Assembly: GCF_014084105.1 (NCBI RefSeq) | Contig: NZ_CP048289.1 | Span: 248,001-312,000, forward strand | Reading direction: 5' to 3' | Source of the DNA: Streptacidiphilus sp. P02-A3a | Lineage (GTDB): Bacteria; Actinomycetota; Actinomycetes; Streptomycetales; Streptomycetaceae | DNA: 64,000 nucleotides | Shown: piece by piece, positions 1 to 9,019 of the stretch | How the letters are laid out: every line of letters begins with the position of its first letter | How positions within the stretch are numbered: the first letter of the stretch is position 1 | Notes under the pieces: model-generated | Databases searched by the model: none | What the model was told of the DNA's origin: nothing | The model's input: the letters and a program-made list of their open reading frames with translations, nothing else | Position numbers and translations under genes: made by a program

Positions 1-150
1 GACGGGCTGCTGGCGGACCGCTACCAGGTGGAATGGATCAAAGAGTGCGTACTGGGCCGCCATCTGACGCTGAGTCGGGTACTGGACGAGGCGCAGGACT
101 CGGTGGAGGTGGTCACCGCGGACGGGATCAGGCAGCCCGCGGCGGCCTGA
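1..150 (+). CDS. C-terminal fragment of an unidentified protein
   Basis: The first 49 codons visible in frame 1 run without interruption to a TGA at 148-150, so the window opens inside a gene whose start lies to the left. The peptide is mixed hydrophobic and charged, with a short segment DGLLADRYQVEWIK at its start and an Ala-rich tail. I do not recognise the family. It is convergent with the malic enzyme gene, and a strong hairpin separates the two, which supports it being the true 3' end of a transcription unit. Confidence 0.5.
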   Translation, partial: DGLLADRYQVEWIKECVLGRHLTLSRVLDEAQDSVEVVTADGIRQPAAA

Positions 151-171
151 CCCCGCGCGCGGCACCCGACC

Positions 172-223
172 ACCGCCCGCCGACCGGGCCGCCGGAGTGG
201 CGGCGCCTTGGTCGGCGGGCGGT
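172..223. terminator. Bidirectional hairpin terminator
   Basis: A perfect 14-bp inverted repeat (172-185 pairs with 210-223) encloses a GC-rich loop that can itself pair (GCCGCC with GGCGGC). It sits in the 115-bp gap between two convergent genes. Streptomyces terminators of this kind often lack a U tract, as here. Confidence 0.7.
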
Positions 224-265
224 TCGCCGTCGCCACCGGGGACCCGGTGCGAGCGGCGCCGCGGG

Positions 266-1474
266 TCAGGCCCGGGCCACCCGGCCGGCCCTGGCTTCGG
301 CGGCCACGGCGGCGGCGACGGCCGGGGCCACCCGCGGGTCGAAGGGGCTGGGGATGATCAGGTCGGCCGAGAGCTCGTCGTCACCGACGATCCCGGCGAT
401 GGCCGACGCGGCGGCCAGCTTCATCCCCTCGGTGATGGTGCGGGCGCGGACGTCCAGCGCGCCCCGGAACACGCCGGGGAAGGCCAGCACGTTGTTGATC
501 TGGTTGGGGAAGTCGCTGCGTCCGGTGGCGACCACGGCGGCGTACCGGCGGGCGGCCGTGGGATGGATCTCCGGGGTCGGGTTCGACAGCGCGAAGACGA
601 TCGACCCGGTCGCCATCGAGGCGATCGCCTCCTCGGCCACGGTCGCGCCGGACAGGCCGATGAAGACGTCCGCGCCGCGCAGCGCGCTCTCGGTGGAGCC
701 GCGCAGGCCGCTCCGGTTGGTGTCGGCGGCCAGCGCCTCCTTCACCGGGTTGAGCCCGGCGCGGCCCGGGTGGAGCAGGCCCTTGCTGTCGGAGACCGCG
801 ATGTCGCCGATCCCGGCCTGCTCCAGGATCCGGGTCACCGCCACCCCGGAGGCGCCCGCCCCGGCCACCACCGCCCGCAGCGACGACAGCGGACGTCCGG
901 TCAGCCGGGCGGCGTTGCGCAGCGCGGCCAGCACCACGATCGCGGTCCCGTGCTGGTCGTCGTGGAAGACCGGGATGTCCAGCAGCGCCCGCAGCCGGTC
1001 CTCGATCTCGAAGCAGCGCGGCGCGCTGATGTCCTCCAGGTTGATCCCGCCGAAGCTCGGCGCGAGCTGCCGCACGGTCTCCACCAGCGCGTCGGTGTCG
1101 GTGCTGTCCAGGCAGATCGGCACCGCGTCCACCCCGGCGAACTCCTTGAACAGCAGCGCCTTGCCCTCCATCACCGGCATCGCGGCGGCCGGGCCGATGT
1201 CGCCGAGGCCGAGCACGGCGGTGCCGTCGGAGACCACGGCCACGGTGTTGCCGCTCCAGGTGTACTGGTGGGCGAGCTCCGGCCGGTCGGCGATGGCGGA
1301 GCAGACCCGGGCCACGCCCGGGGTGTACGCCAGTGCCAGGTCGGCGGCGTCACGCAGCGGGACGGTGGAGCGGACCTCCAGCTTGCCGCCGCGGTGCAGC
1401 GCGAAGACCGGTTCGACGAAGGGGACGGCGGGTGTCTGCGGCGGGGCGAGTTGCGGCTCGGTGAGCTCGGTCAT
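266..1474 (-). CDS. NAD(P)-dependent malic enzyme
   Basis: The 402-residue protein oxidatively decarboxylates malate to pyruvate, making NAD(P)H. Family signatures are the YTPGVA motif with the catalytic Tyr near residue 50, MEGKALLFKEF near 105, the metal-binding NLEDISAPRCF segment near 150, and a Rossmann GAGASG near 205. The length matches short bacterial malic enzymes without the C-terminal phosphotransacetylase domain. The start at 1474 overlaps the stop of the upstream monooxygenase gene as ATGA (1471-1474), so the two are probably translationally coupled. In this setting it may supply reducing power or pyruvate for specialised metabolism, but that is inference. Confidence 0.9.
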   Translation of the reverse strand: MTELTEPQLAPPQTPAVPFVEPVFALHRGGKLEVRSTVPLRDAADLALAYTPGVARVCSAIADRPELAHQYTWSGNTVAVVSDGTAVLGLGDIGPAAAMPVMEGKALLFKEFAGVDAVPICLDSTDTDALVETVRQLAPSFGGINLEDISAPRCFEIEDRLRALLDIPVFHDDQHGTAIVVLAALRNAARLTGRPLSSLRAVVAGAGASGVAVTRILEQAGIGDIAVSDSKGLLHPGRAGLNPVKEALAADTNRSGLRGSTESALRGADVFIGLSGATVAEEAIASMATGSIVFALSNPTPEIHPTAARRYAAVVATGRSDFPNQINNVLAFPGVFRGALDVRARTITEGMKLAAASAIAGIVGDDELSADLIIPSPFDPRVAPAVAAAVAAEARAGRVARA

Positions 1475-3084
1475 TTGGCTTCTCCTGCGGGGGCGGTGAG
1501 GGTGTACGCGGGCATCGGGCCGAGTGCGGTGACGAGTTCGGTCTCCAGCCGGTCCAGGTCGCCGGAGTGTCCGTGGGCGGCGATGTGGCCGTCCGGGCGG
1601 ACCAGGTAGTACCCGGCCCGGCCGCAGCCGGTGTGCCGCAGTGCCAGGCCGTGCGCGGCCCGTTCCACCCGGACCTGCGGGCGGCGGGCGGCCAGGTGCT
1701 CGGCCTGGGTGGTCCACTCCTGGTCGCCGGGACCGGGGGTGAGCAGGACGGTCCAGCTCAGCGGGTCCGCCTCGGGACCGGCCAGGCCGTGGTGCAGCGC
1801 CAGCGCGCGCGGCAGCACCGCGCCGGGCCGCAGGCCGCCGGGCAGCTGGCCGCGGACCCGGCAGGCCGGGAGGCCGCCGGGCAGCTGGCTGGGCCGCTGC
1901 GCGGGGTAGGCCAGTCGTCGTCCGGCCATCACCGGACCGTAGAGCCGGGACAGGCCGGAGCGGTCGGCCAGGGTGAACGCGGCGTCCCTGGCACGGACCT
2001 TGGCCGGGCTGTTCACCAGCCAGGCCCGGGTCTGGATGTCGGTGTCGCGGACCACCTTCTGGGCCACCGCCGAGCGCTCCGGGCCGTAGCTGAGCAGCAG
2101 CTCCTCCGGGGCCTCGGCGCGGATCACCGCCGCCAGCTTCCAGGCCAGGTTGTGCGCGTCCTGCAGCCCGGTGTTGAGCCCCTGGCCGCCGGCCGGGCTG
2201 TGCACGTGGGCGGCGTCCCCGGCCAGGAAGACCCGGCCGAGCTGGAAGTCCCCGGCGTGCCGGGCGTGCACCCGGAAGACGCTCTGCCAGACCGGGTCGG
2301 CGATGCGCACCCCGCGCGGTCCCCGCTCGTCCACGATGGCCTGCATCATCGGCACGCTCACCTGCTGCCCGGGCGGCAGGCTGGAGAAGAACCGGTACAC
2401 GCCGTCCGGCAGCGCCACCACCACCAGCGCGCCCTTCGGCGACTGGTAGTACAGCGCCTGGTCGGGCGGGAGTTCGCCCTCGATCCGGGCGTCGACCAGC
2501 GCGAACGCGGTCTCGTAGGTGCTGCCCCGGAAATCGGTGCCGATCTGTGCGCGAACCGCGCTGCCCGCGCCGTCCGCACCGATCACGAACGGTGCCCGGA
2601 GCCGCTCGATCCGCCCGTCGGTGTGCTCCAGGACGGCGGTGACGCCGTCGGTGGCGGAGATCCGGCCGGAGAAGTCCAGGCCGTCGAAGCAGAGCAGCCG
2701 CACCCCGCGCTCCACCTTGCCGCCGAGCTCCCGCAGCCGGTCCCGGAGCACCCGCTCGGTCTCGCTCTGCGGCAGGCACAGCGGTGCCAGGTCCTCGCTG
2801 AACTCGAAGGTGGCCAGCGGCTTGCGGTCGGAGAAGTAGGCGAAGGCGTTGATCCGCAGCGCGGCCCGGTGCACCGCGTCCAGCGCGCCCAGGTCGTCCA
2901 GCAGGTCGAGGCTGCGCGGCCAGAGCAGCAGTGCCTTGGGGAAGGCGGTGGGTTCGGGGGTCCGGTCGACGATGCGCACCCGGATACCGCGCCGCAGCAG
3001 TTCGCAGGCGGCCATCATGCCGGTCGGTCCGCCGCCGACTATCAGTACGTCCAGGTCGGACTGGGTGTTGGGTTCCTGGGACAT
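1471..3084 (-). CDS. FAD-dependent aromatic-type monooxygenase
   Basis: This 537-residue protein belongs to the PheA/TetX-like FAD-binding monooxygenases (PF01494) that hydroxylate aromatic or polyketide substrates using NAD(P)H and O2. Visible motifs are GGGPTG near residue 17 (FAD ADP binding), a GADGAGS segment near 168 (DG motif) and GDAAHVHSPAGGQGLNTG near 290 (GD motif). The C-terminal part has the thioredoxin-like extension usual for the larger members. ATG 3084 is preceded by GAGGAGT at good spacing. It is the first gene of the minus-strand pair with malic enzyme and is divergent from the MFS exporter over a 148-bp promoter region. Its substrate cannot be read from sequence. Confidence 0.88.
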   Translation of the reverse strand: MSQEPNTQSDLDVLIVGGGPTGMMAACELLRRGIRVRIVDRTPEPTAFPKALLLWPRSLDLLDDLGALDAVHRAALRINAFAYFSDRKPLATFEFSEDLAPLCLPQSETERVLRDRLRELGGKVERGVRLLCFDGLDFSGRISATDGVTAVLEHTDGRIERLRAPFVIGADGAGSAVRAQIGTDFRGSTYETAFALVDARIEGELPPDQALYYQSPKGALVVVALPDGVYRFFSSLPPGQQVSVPMMQAIVDERGPRGVRIADPVWQSVFRVHARHAGDFQLGRVFLAGDAAHVHSPAGGQGLNTGLQDAHNLAWKLAAVIRAEAPEELLLSYGPERSAVAQKVVRDTDIQTRAWLVNSPAKVRARDAAFTLADRSGLSRLYGPVMAGRRLAYPAQRPSQLPGGLPACRVRGQLPGGLRPGAVLPRALALHHGLAGPEADPLSWTVLLTPGPGDQEWTTQAEHLAARRPQVRVERAAHGLALRHTGCGRAGYYLVRPDGHIAAHGHSGDLDRLETELVTALGPMPAYTLTAPAGEAK

Positions 3085-3168
3085 GCCGGTGACTCCTCGG
3101 TGAGTGAGGTGGGTTGCACGGCTCCACAGCGTGGGGAAGGACGCAGCGTTGAAGATTGACGCTGAGCA

Positions 3169-3180
3169 TAAGATATCTTA
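3169..3180. promoter_or_regulatory. Perfect AT-rich palindrome in a divergent promoter
   Basis: TAAGATATCTTA is a 12-bp perfect palindrome in an otherwise GC-rich 148-bp gap between the monooxygenase and MFS genes. AT-rich palindromes of this kind are typical of MarR or TetR operators. A MarR gene lies 7 kb away at 10096-10539, and its own promoter region and the one at 12.6 kb share the ATAAGA word found here. The operator role is inferred. Confidence 0.45.
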
Positions 3181-3232
3181 CAGTCATAGCGATTCGTGAT
3201 GTACTCAGATTCTTGATGGATTGGGGAGAGCG

Positions 3233-4780
3233 ATGAGCGTGCTAGCCGAACCCCGCCCGGGGGCTGAGCGCCGGGAGCGCCGCGCGGCCGGCGGACTGCC
3301 GACCCTGCTGGCGGTGGCGCTCGCCAGCGTGATGCTGCCGCTGACCGTCACCGGACCGGCCGTCGCCCTCCCGAGCCTGGCGACCAGCCTGGGCGCCGGG
3401 GTGGGCGCCGGGCAGTGGGTGCAGAACGCCTACGGAGTGACCTTCGCCGCCTGCCTGCTGGCGGCGGGCGGCCTGGGCGACCGCTTCGGCCGCAAGCGGG
3501 TGCTGCTGATCGGGATCGAGATCTTCCTGGCGATGTCCCTGGTCTGCGGCCTGGCCTCGAACATCGTGCTGATCGACGTCGCCCGCGCGGTCCAGGGCGT
3601 GGGCGCGGCCGGGGTGCTCACCAGCGGTGCGGCGATCCTGGCCGCCACCTTCGAGGGGCCCGCCCGGGCCCGCGCCTTCGGGGTGCTGGGGGCCTCCTTC
3701 GGCTTCGGCCTGGCCCTCGGACCCCTGGTCGCCGGCGCCCTGGTCAGCGCGATCAGCTGGCGCTCGGTCTTCCTGATGAACGTGGTGCTCGGCGCGGTCG
3801 TGCTGCTGCTGGTGCCGAAGGTCCGCGAGTCGCGCGACCCGGAGGCCCGGTCGGTGGACTGGGGCGGGCTGGTGACCTTCAGCGGCAGCCTGTTCCTGGT
3901 CGCCATGGTCTTCGTCGAGGGCCCCGACCAGGGCTGGGCCAGTGCCGCCGCAGTGGGCTCGCTGGTCGGCGCGGTGGTGTTCATGGCGCTCTTCGTGGCG
4001 GTGGAACTGCGGGTCGAGCGGCCGATGTTCGACCTGTCGCTGTTCCGCCGGCCGACCTTCATCGTGGTGGTCTGCCAGCCGTTCACCATCACCTTCGGCT
4101 TCGTGGTGCTGCTGGTCTACCTGCCGCAGTACTTCCAGGGCGTGGGCGGGCACAGCTCCACCGTGGCCGGGGCGATGCTGCTGCCGCTGACCGTGCCGGT
4201 GCTGGTACTGCCGCTGCTGGCCGGACGGCTCGCGGCCAGGCTGCCGCTGCGGGTGATGCTCGCGGCCAGCTCGGCGCTGATCGCGGCCGGTTCGCTGTGG
4301 CTGGTGGTGCTCCAGCCCGGGGACAGCTGGGCGACGCTGGTCGGGCCGCTGCTGGTCTTCGGCATCGGCGTCGGCAGCGCCTTCGGGGTGATGGACAACG
4401 CCGCCGTGAGCGTGGTCCCGGTGGAGCGCTCGGGGATGGCCTCGGGCATCTTCAACACCATGCGGATCACCGGTGAGTCGGTGGCCATCGCCGGGGCCGG
4501 AGCCCTGCTGGCCAGCCTCGCCGGAAGCGACCTGCGGCACCGCGCGAGCAGTTTGACGGCCAGTCAGGTCAAGTCGCTGGCCGGTGACGCGGTGCAGGGA
4601 CGGCTCGGCGGATCACTCGACGCGATCCCCGCCTCCGGTCGCGCGGCGGCGAGCACCGCCGTCGGGCACGCGTTGACCACGGCCATGCACACCACCTTCA
4701 TCGTGCTGGCGGTACTGGCCCTGCTCGGCGCGGTCACCACCTACGCGGTGGTCCGCGACCGCGAACTCAAGCACGACTGA
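3233..4780 (+). CDS. MFS drug/metabolite exporter (DHA2, 14-TM type)
   Basis: The 515-residue protein has the length and hydrophobic pattern of EmrB/QacA exporters (14 membrane segments), which expel small molecules using the proton gradient. The DRFGRK motif A lies near residue 85 and a PxxGxxxG-like segment (LGPLVAGALVSAISWR) follows around residue 165. ATG 3233 is chosen over an in-frame TTG at 3221 because GGGGAGAG stands just before it. It heads a co-directional run (aldo/keto reductase, AfsA, phosphatase, KAS III) with gaps of 41, 71, 32 and 55 bp, so it probably exports the product of that operon or gives self-resistance. Confidence 0.88.
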   Translation: MSVLAEPRPGAERRERRAAGGLPTLLAVALASVMLPLTVTGPAVALPSLATSLGAGVGAGQWVQNAYGVTFAACLLAAGGLGDRFGRKRVLLIGIEIFLAMSLVCGLASNIVLIDVARAVQGVGAAGVLTSGAAILAATFEGPARARAFGVLGASFGFGLALGPLVAGALVSAISWRSVFLMNVVLGAVVLLLVPKVRESRDPEARSVDWGGLVTFSGSLFLVAMVFVEGPDQGWASAAAVGSLVGAVVFMALFVAVELRVERPMFDLSLFRRPTFIVVVCQPFTITFGFVVLLVYLPQYFQGVGGHSSTVAGAMLLPLTVPVLVLPLLAGRLAARLPLRVMLAASSALIAAGSLWLVVLQPGDSWATLVGPLLVFGIGVGSAFGVMDNAAVSVVPVERSGMASGIFNTMRITGESVAIAGAGALLASLAGSDLRHRASSLTASQVKSLAGDAVQGRLGGSLDAIPASGRAAASTAVGHALTTAMHTTFIVLAVLALLGAVTTYAVVRDRELKHD

Positions 4781-4821
4781 CGGATCATCAACCACCCACT
4801 ACCGCAAGGAGAAACCTGGTT

Positions 4822-5769
4822 ATGCGTACCCGAGAGCTCAGCCCTGGACTTGAGGTCGGCGCGATCGGCCTCGGCTGCATGGGCATGAGCTTCGCCTACA
4901 GCCGCAGCCGCCGGGACGACGCCGAGTCGATCCGGGTGATCAACCGGGCGATCGACCTCGGCGCCACCCTGATCGACACCGCCGACGTCTACGGACCGCA
5001 CACCAACGAGGAGTTGGTCGGCCGGGCGATCCGCGGCCGACGCGACGAACTGGTGCTGGCCAGCAAGTGCGGACTGGTCGTCCGGGACGGCGAGATCGTC
5101 CCCGAGGGCCGTCCGGAACAGCTGCGGGCAGCCGCCGAGGGCTCGCTGCGGCGGCTCGGCGTGGACCGGATCGACCTCTACCAGCTGCACCGGGTGGACC
5201 CGCAGGTGCCGGTGGAGGAGTCCTGGGGCGTGCTGGTGGAGCTGGTCGCCGAGGGCAAGGTCGGCAGCATCGGCCTGTCCGAGGTCACCGTCGAGCAGCT
5301 GGACGCGGCCCACCGGATCCACCCGGTGGCCACCGTCCAGAGCGAGCTCTCGCTGTGGAGCCAGGACCAGCTGGACGAGATCGTGCCCTGGTGCCGCGCC
5401 AACGGCGCCGGTTTCATCGCCTACTCGCCGCTCGGCCGGGCCTTCCTCACCGGCGCGATCACCGCCGCCCGGCAACTGGAGAGCGACGACTGGCGGCTGG
5501 GCAACCCGCGGTTCCAGCCCGCCGCGATCGAGGCCAACCAGAAGCTCGCCGACGGCGTCGCCGATGTCGCCGCCCGCTACGGCAGCACCGCCTCGCAGGT
5601 CGCACTGGCCTGGGTGCTGGCCCAGGGCGAGCAGGTGGTGCCGATCCCCGGCACCAAGCGGCTGGCCTACCTGGAGGAGAACGTCCGCGCGTCCGAACTC
5701 GACCTCACCGCCGAAGACCTCGGCCTGCTCGGCCGGTTGGGCCGGGAGGTCGTCGGCACCCGCTACTGA
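4822..5769 (+). CDS. Aldo/keto reductase
   Basis: This 315-residue NADPH-dependent reductase of the AKR superfamily (YajO/IolS-like) folds as a TIM barrel. The catalytic tetrad is visible: DTADVYG supplies Asp and Tyr near residues 53-57, the Lys lies in ASKCG near 84, and the His in YQLHRVDP near 125. The C-terminal cofactor segment PIPGTKR is also present. It lies 41 bp after the MFS gene and 71 bp before the AfsA gene, which suggests it reduces the keto group of an AfsA product. In known butyrolactone pathways this step is done by other reductase families, so the assignment is inference. Confidence 0.88.
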   Translation: MRTRELSPGLEVGAIGLGCMGMSFAYSRSRRDDAESIRVINRAIDLGATLIDTADVYGPHTNEELVGRAIRGRRDELVLASKCGLVVRDGEIVPEGRPEQLRAAAEGSLRRLGVDRIDLYQLHRVDPQVPVEESWGVLVELVAEGKVGSIGLSEVTVEQLDAAHRIHPVATVQSELSLWSQDQLDEIVPWCRANGAGFIAYSPLGRAFLTGAITAARQLESDDWRLGNPRFQPAAIEANQKLADGVADVAARYGSTASQVALAWVLAQGEQVVPIPGTKRLAYLEENVRASELDLTAEDLGLLGRLGREVVGTRY

Positions 5770-5840
5770 CCGCTCGTCGCCCGCCCGGGCGACCCGAACG
5801 CCCGGGCGACCCGATGCTGGAGCAGATGAAGGAGCCCGTA

Positions 5841-6932
5841 ATGACCACCACACCCGCACCCGTACCCGCGACAGCGCAGGCGCAGCCCACCCCGGAGCTG
5901 TCCTTCGCGCTCACGGTGGACCGCTCGCTGGTGCACCGGGACTCGCTCGGCGAAGTGTTCGTGACCGACCTGCGCACGTACGGCGACGACGCGCACTACG
6001 CCGCCGCCGCGCAACTGCCCCGCTCGCACGCGTACTACGGTGACCACCTGCTGCGCCCCAGCACGCACGACCCGGTGCTGCTGCTGGAGGCGGCCCGGCA
6101 GGCCGCGTTGGCCGCCGCGCACGAGATCTACGGGATCCCGGCGGACCACAAGTTCATCCTGACCTACCTGCGGATCCACCTGGTCCGCCCGCAGCTGCTG
6201 GCCATGGGCGGCTCCCCGCTGAACCTGGCGATGGCGGTGACCGTGGTCGACCGGCGGGTGCGGGAGGGCCGGGTCACCGGCCTCGACCAGTCCTTCGAGT
6301 TCTCCGTCGGCGGTACCCGGATCGGCTGGGCCGGGGTCGGCCTGCGGTTCCGCGACCCGGCCGGGTACCGGCAGCTGCGGCTGCGCAACCGGGACGGCGC
6401 CGAGCCGCCGACCTCCGCCGGGTGGTCCGCCGAGCCGGGCACCCCGGCCGTCCCGTACCTGGTCGGCCGGACCGACCCGGGCAACGTGGTGCTGCTCGAC
6501 CCGGAGCTTCGGGAGGGCGTCGGGCATGCGGTACTGCGGATACCGGCCGACCACCCGAGCATGTTCGACCACCCGCAGGACCACCTGCCCGGCATGGTGC
6601 TGGCCGAGGCCGCCCGTCAGCTGGCGCTGTTCACCGCCCTGGACAGCCGGGGCATCTCCACCGCCAAGAGCGTCCTGGTCGACCTCAACGTCACCTTCGC
6701 CAAGTTCGGCGAGCTGGAGCCGGCCACCGTGCTGCTGGCCACCCCGGGCCAGGAGCGGCCGGCCGACGGGGCCGACGGCGGACCCGGGTACTTCACCCAG
6801 GGCGGCCCGCTGGAGCTGGCCGAGGCCGGTCCCGGCAGCGTCGTCACCCAACTGCCGTTGACCGTGGACGTCCGCCAGCGGGACGAGTCGATCGCCCGCT
6901 TCGCCCTCACCCTGGCCCGGATCCGGGGCTGA
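5841..6932 (+). CDS. AfsA-family butyrolactone/furan signal synthase (first copy)
   Basis: AfsA proteins condense a beta-ketoacyl thioester with dihydroxyacetone phosphate, the committed step to gamma-butyrolactone and related hormones. This one has the two AfsA hotdog repeats: VDRSLVHRDSLGEVFVTD (about residues 30-47) with the RSHAYYGDH segment, and FDHPQDHLPGMVLAEAARQ (about 236-254). At 363 residues it is longer than the usual 300. The extra length is an N-terminal Pro/Thr/Gln tail and a Gly-rich insert near residues 300-325. ATG 5841 is preferred because GAAGGAG lies 6 nt upstream; in-frame ATGs at 5814 and 5826 have no such site. It is followed 32 bp later by a phosphatase, as in mmfL-mmfP type loci. 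Confidence 0.85.
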   Translation: MTTTPAPVPATAQAQPTPELSFALTVDRSLVHRDSLGEVFVTDLRTYGDDAHYAAAAQLPRSHAYYGDHLLRPSTHDPVLLLEAARQAALAAAHEIYGIPADHKFILTYLRIHLVRPQLLAMGGSPLNLAMAVTVVDRRVREGRVTGLDQSFEFSVGGTRIGWAGVGLRFRDPAGYRQLRLRNRDGAEPPTSAGWSAEPGTPAVPYLVGRTDPGNVVLLDPELREGVGHAVLRIPADHPSMFDHPQDHLPGMVLAEAARQLALFTALDSRGISTAKSVLVDLNVTFAKFGELEPATVLLATPGQERPADGADGGPGYFTQGGPLELAEAGPGSVVTQLPLTVDVRQRDESIARFALTLARIRG

Positions 6933-6964
6933 CCCGGACCGGTACCGATCCCTACGGAGGACCG

Positions 6965-7648
6965 ATGCCCAGCAGCAACGCAGGCGCCTTCTTCGACGTG
7001 GACGAGACGCTCGTCCGGGTGAAGAGCATGTTCCACTTCCTTGAGTTCTACCTGCGCCGCCGGGGAGAGCCCGAAGGCACCTACGAGCGGCTGGTCGGCG
7101 GGATCCGCGCGGCCGCCGCCGAGGGCGCGCCAAGAGACCGGATCAACCGGGCCTACTACCGCCTCTACGCCGGTGAGAGCGCCGAACGGCTCGCCGCCGC
7201 CGGGGAGGCCTGGTTCGAGCACACCGTGGAGCGGGAGCTGTTCATCCCGGAGACCGTGGCGGAACTGGGCGCCCGGCGGGCCGAGGGGTACTTCACCGTG
7301 CTGGTCTCCGGTTCGTTCTTCGCCTGTCTGGACCCGATCGCGGCCCAGTTGCGCGCGGACTGGACCTTCGGCACCCGCCCGGTGATCCGCCAGGGGGTGC
7401 TCACCGGGGAGGTGGTCTCCCCGCTGATCGGCCCGGCCAAGGGCCGGGTGGCCCAGGTGGTGGCCGCCGTCCGCGGCCTGGACCTGGAGACGTCCTGGGC
7501 GTACGGCGACCACGCCAGCGACCTGGACCTGCTCGCCGCCGTCGGTCGCCCGGTCGTCGTCGGCGACGACCCGGTGCTGGCCGGTCACGCCGCCGCGCAC
7601 GGTTGGCGGCGGCTGGCGACCACGGCGGCCGGGGCCGCCCGCGTCTGA
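6965..7648 (+). CDS. HAD-superfamily phosphatase (IB type)
   Basis: The 227-residue protein has all HAD motifs: DVDET at residues 11-15 (nucleophile Asp11, acid/base Asp13), VSGSF (motif II), a Lys in the KGRVAQVV segment (motif III) and GDHASDLDLL (motif IV). This is the HAD-IB/SerB-like group. AfsA condensation yields a phosphorylated intermediate, and methylenomycin-furan operons carry a HAD phosphatase (mmfP) beside the AfsA homologue (mmfL), so removal of that phosphate is the likely role. Start 6965 follows GGAGG at 6-7 nt. It lies between the AfsA and KAS III genes. Confidence 0.85.
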   Translation: MPSSNAGAFFDVDETLVRVKSMFHFLEFYLRRRGEPEGTYERLVGGIRAAAAEGAPRDRINRAYYRLYAGESAERLAAAGEAWFEHTVERELFIPETVAELGARRAEGYFTVLVSGSFFACLDPIAAQLRADWTFGTRPVIRQGVLTGEVVSPLIGPAKGRVAQVVAAVRGLDLETSWAYGDHASDLDLLAAVGRPVVVGDDPVLAGHAAAHGWRRLATTAAGAARV

Positions 7649-7703
7649 CCCGGACGCGGCGCCCAGAGCTCATCCCAGCCTGTACCGCAGAGCAGGAGGA
7701 GAC

Positions 7704-8813
7704 GTGTCACCCATCGGAATCGTGGGCACCGGCTCGTACGTGCCCGAGAACGTCATCAGCAACGAGGAGATCGCGGCCGGGGCGGGGGTGACCGCCGACT
7801 GGATCAAGGACAAGACCGGGATCGTGCAGCGGCACCGCGCGGCCGACCACGAGGCGACCTCCGACCTGGCCGCCGAGGCGGCCCGGCGGGCCTTGCGGCA
7901 GGCCGGTCTGACCGCGGACCAACTGGCCTTCGTGGTGGTCGCCACGTCCACCCCGGACCATCCGCAACCGGCCACCGCGAGCATTGTGCAGCACCTGATC
8001 GGCGCCCACCGGGCGGCGGCCTTCGACGTCAACGCGGTGTGCAGCGGCTTCCTGTACGGCCTGGCCGTCGGCGTGCGGCTGCTCGGCGACGGCGACGGCA
8101 GCGGCGGCGACCCGGCGGCCCGGTACGGGCTGGTGGTCGGGGCCGACATCTACTCGCGGATCCTGGACTACTCCGACCGCCGGACCGCGGTGCTCTTCGG
8201 CGACGGCGCCGGGGCAGTGGTCCTCGGCCCGGTGCCGACCGGGCTCGGGGTGATCGAGACCGCGCTGATCGGGCGCGGCGACCAGCACCGGCTGATCGGC
8301 GTCCAGGCGGGCGGCAGCCGGGCCCCGGCCTCGGAGCTGACCCTCGCCGAGGGCGGCCACTTCTTCCGGATGGAGGGCCGCGCGGTCCGCGAGTTCGTCC
8401 AGCGGGAGCTGCCGGCCGCGGTCGGCGGGCTGCTGGAGCGGGCGCGGATGCCCGCCGGTCAGATCCGGCACTTCGTTCCGCACCAGGCCAACGGCGTGAT
8501 GCTGGCCGAGGTCTGGCCGGAGCTCGGACTGCCCAACGCCGCGCTGCACCTGACGGTGGATCAGCACGCCAACACCGGGGCCGCCTCGGTCGCGGTGACG
8601 CTGGACACGGTGCACCGCCGGGGCGCGCTCGGTCGCGGTGACCTGGTGCTGCTGGCCGGATTCGGCGGCGGCATGAACATCGGCGCGGCGCTGTTGCGTT
8701 GGGCGTTGGACCGGCCGACCGAACCGCTGGGGGTGCCGGAGTTCGGCGAGGACGACCCGGCGGTGGAACACCTGGCGTCCTGGGGGCTGCTCTCCTCGGC
8801 CGTGCAACGCTGA
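7704..8813 (+). CDS. 3-oxoacyl-ACP synthase III-like ketosynthase (FabH/KAS III family)
   Basis: This 369-residue protein is a KAS III condensing enzyme, making a beta-ketoacyl thioester from an acyl starter and malonyl-ACP. The catalytic triad is complete: Cys113 in NAVCSGF, His260 in VPHQAN and Asn290 in HANTGAAS, with the FGDGAGAV and GFGGGMN glycine motifs. It has an extra C-terminal tail of about 35 residues after the usual end (RWALDRPTEP onward). GTG 7704 is preceded by AGGAGGAG. As the last gene before a strong terminator in the AfsA operon, it could provide a dedicated beta-ketoacyl substrate to AfsA instead of borrowing from primary metabolism; that coupling is inference. Confidence 0.88.
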   Translation: MSPIGIVGTGSYVPENVISNEEIAAGAGVTADWIKDKTGIVQRHRAADHEATSDLAAEAARRALRQAGLTADQLAFVVVATSTPDHPQPATASIVQHLIGAHRAAAFDVNAVCSGFLYGLAVGVRLLGDGDGSGGDPAARYGLVVGADIYSRILDYSDRRTAVLFGDGAGAVVLGPVPTGLGVIETALIGRGDQHRLIGVQAGGSRAPASELTLAEGGHFFRMEGRAVREFVQRELPAAVGGLLERARMPAGQIRHFVPHQANGVMLAEVWPELGLPNAALHLTVDQHANTGAASVAVTLDTVHRRGALGRGDLVLLAGFGGGMNIGAALLRWALDRPTEPLGVPEFGEDDPAVEHLASWGLLSSAVQR

Positions 8814-8826
8814 ACCCCGCGGCCCC

Positions 8827-8872
8827 GAGGGCCCCTTCACCCTGCCGACGACGGCAGGGTGAAGGGGCCCTC
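8827..8872 (+). terminator. Strong hairpin terminator after the AfsA-KAS III operon
   Basis: A perfect 21-bp inverted repeat (8827-8847 with 8852-8872) with a 4-nt loop begins 14 bp after the KAS III stop. It should end the long plus-strand transcript, leaving the second AfsA gene under its own promoter. Confidence 0.9.
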
Positions 8873-9019
8873 AGCCGTTCGCCGACCCATGGTCAACCCT
8901 GTGTATACCGGTGGGCACGGATCCGTGACCGCTTACGCGGTCTGTTTTCCCGCATCGTGAAAAGCGGCCAACTTCTTCGAAATTCCATGTAAAAACTGCT
9001 AGTTGGGTCTTGATGGGCC

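Noticed and set aside
33-1609. Long plus-strand frames opposite the malic enzyme
   Set aside because: They are antisense shadows with Ala/Gly/Arg-rich composition and no domain resemblance.
266-3187. A 973-codon minus-strand frame that seems to fuse a long protein to the malic enzyme
   Set aside because: The first half is Arg/Pro-rich shadow translation of the FAD monooxygenase in another frame. The two real genes overlap by ATGA at 1471-1474.
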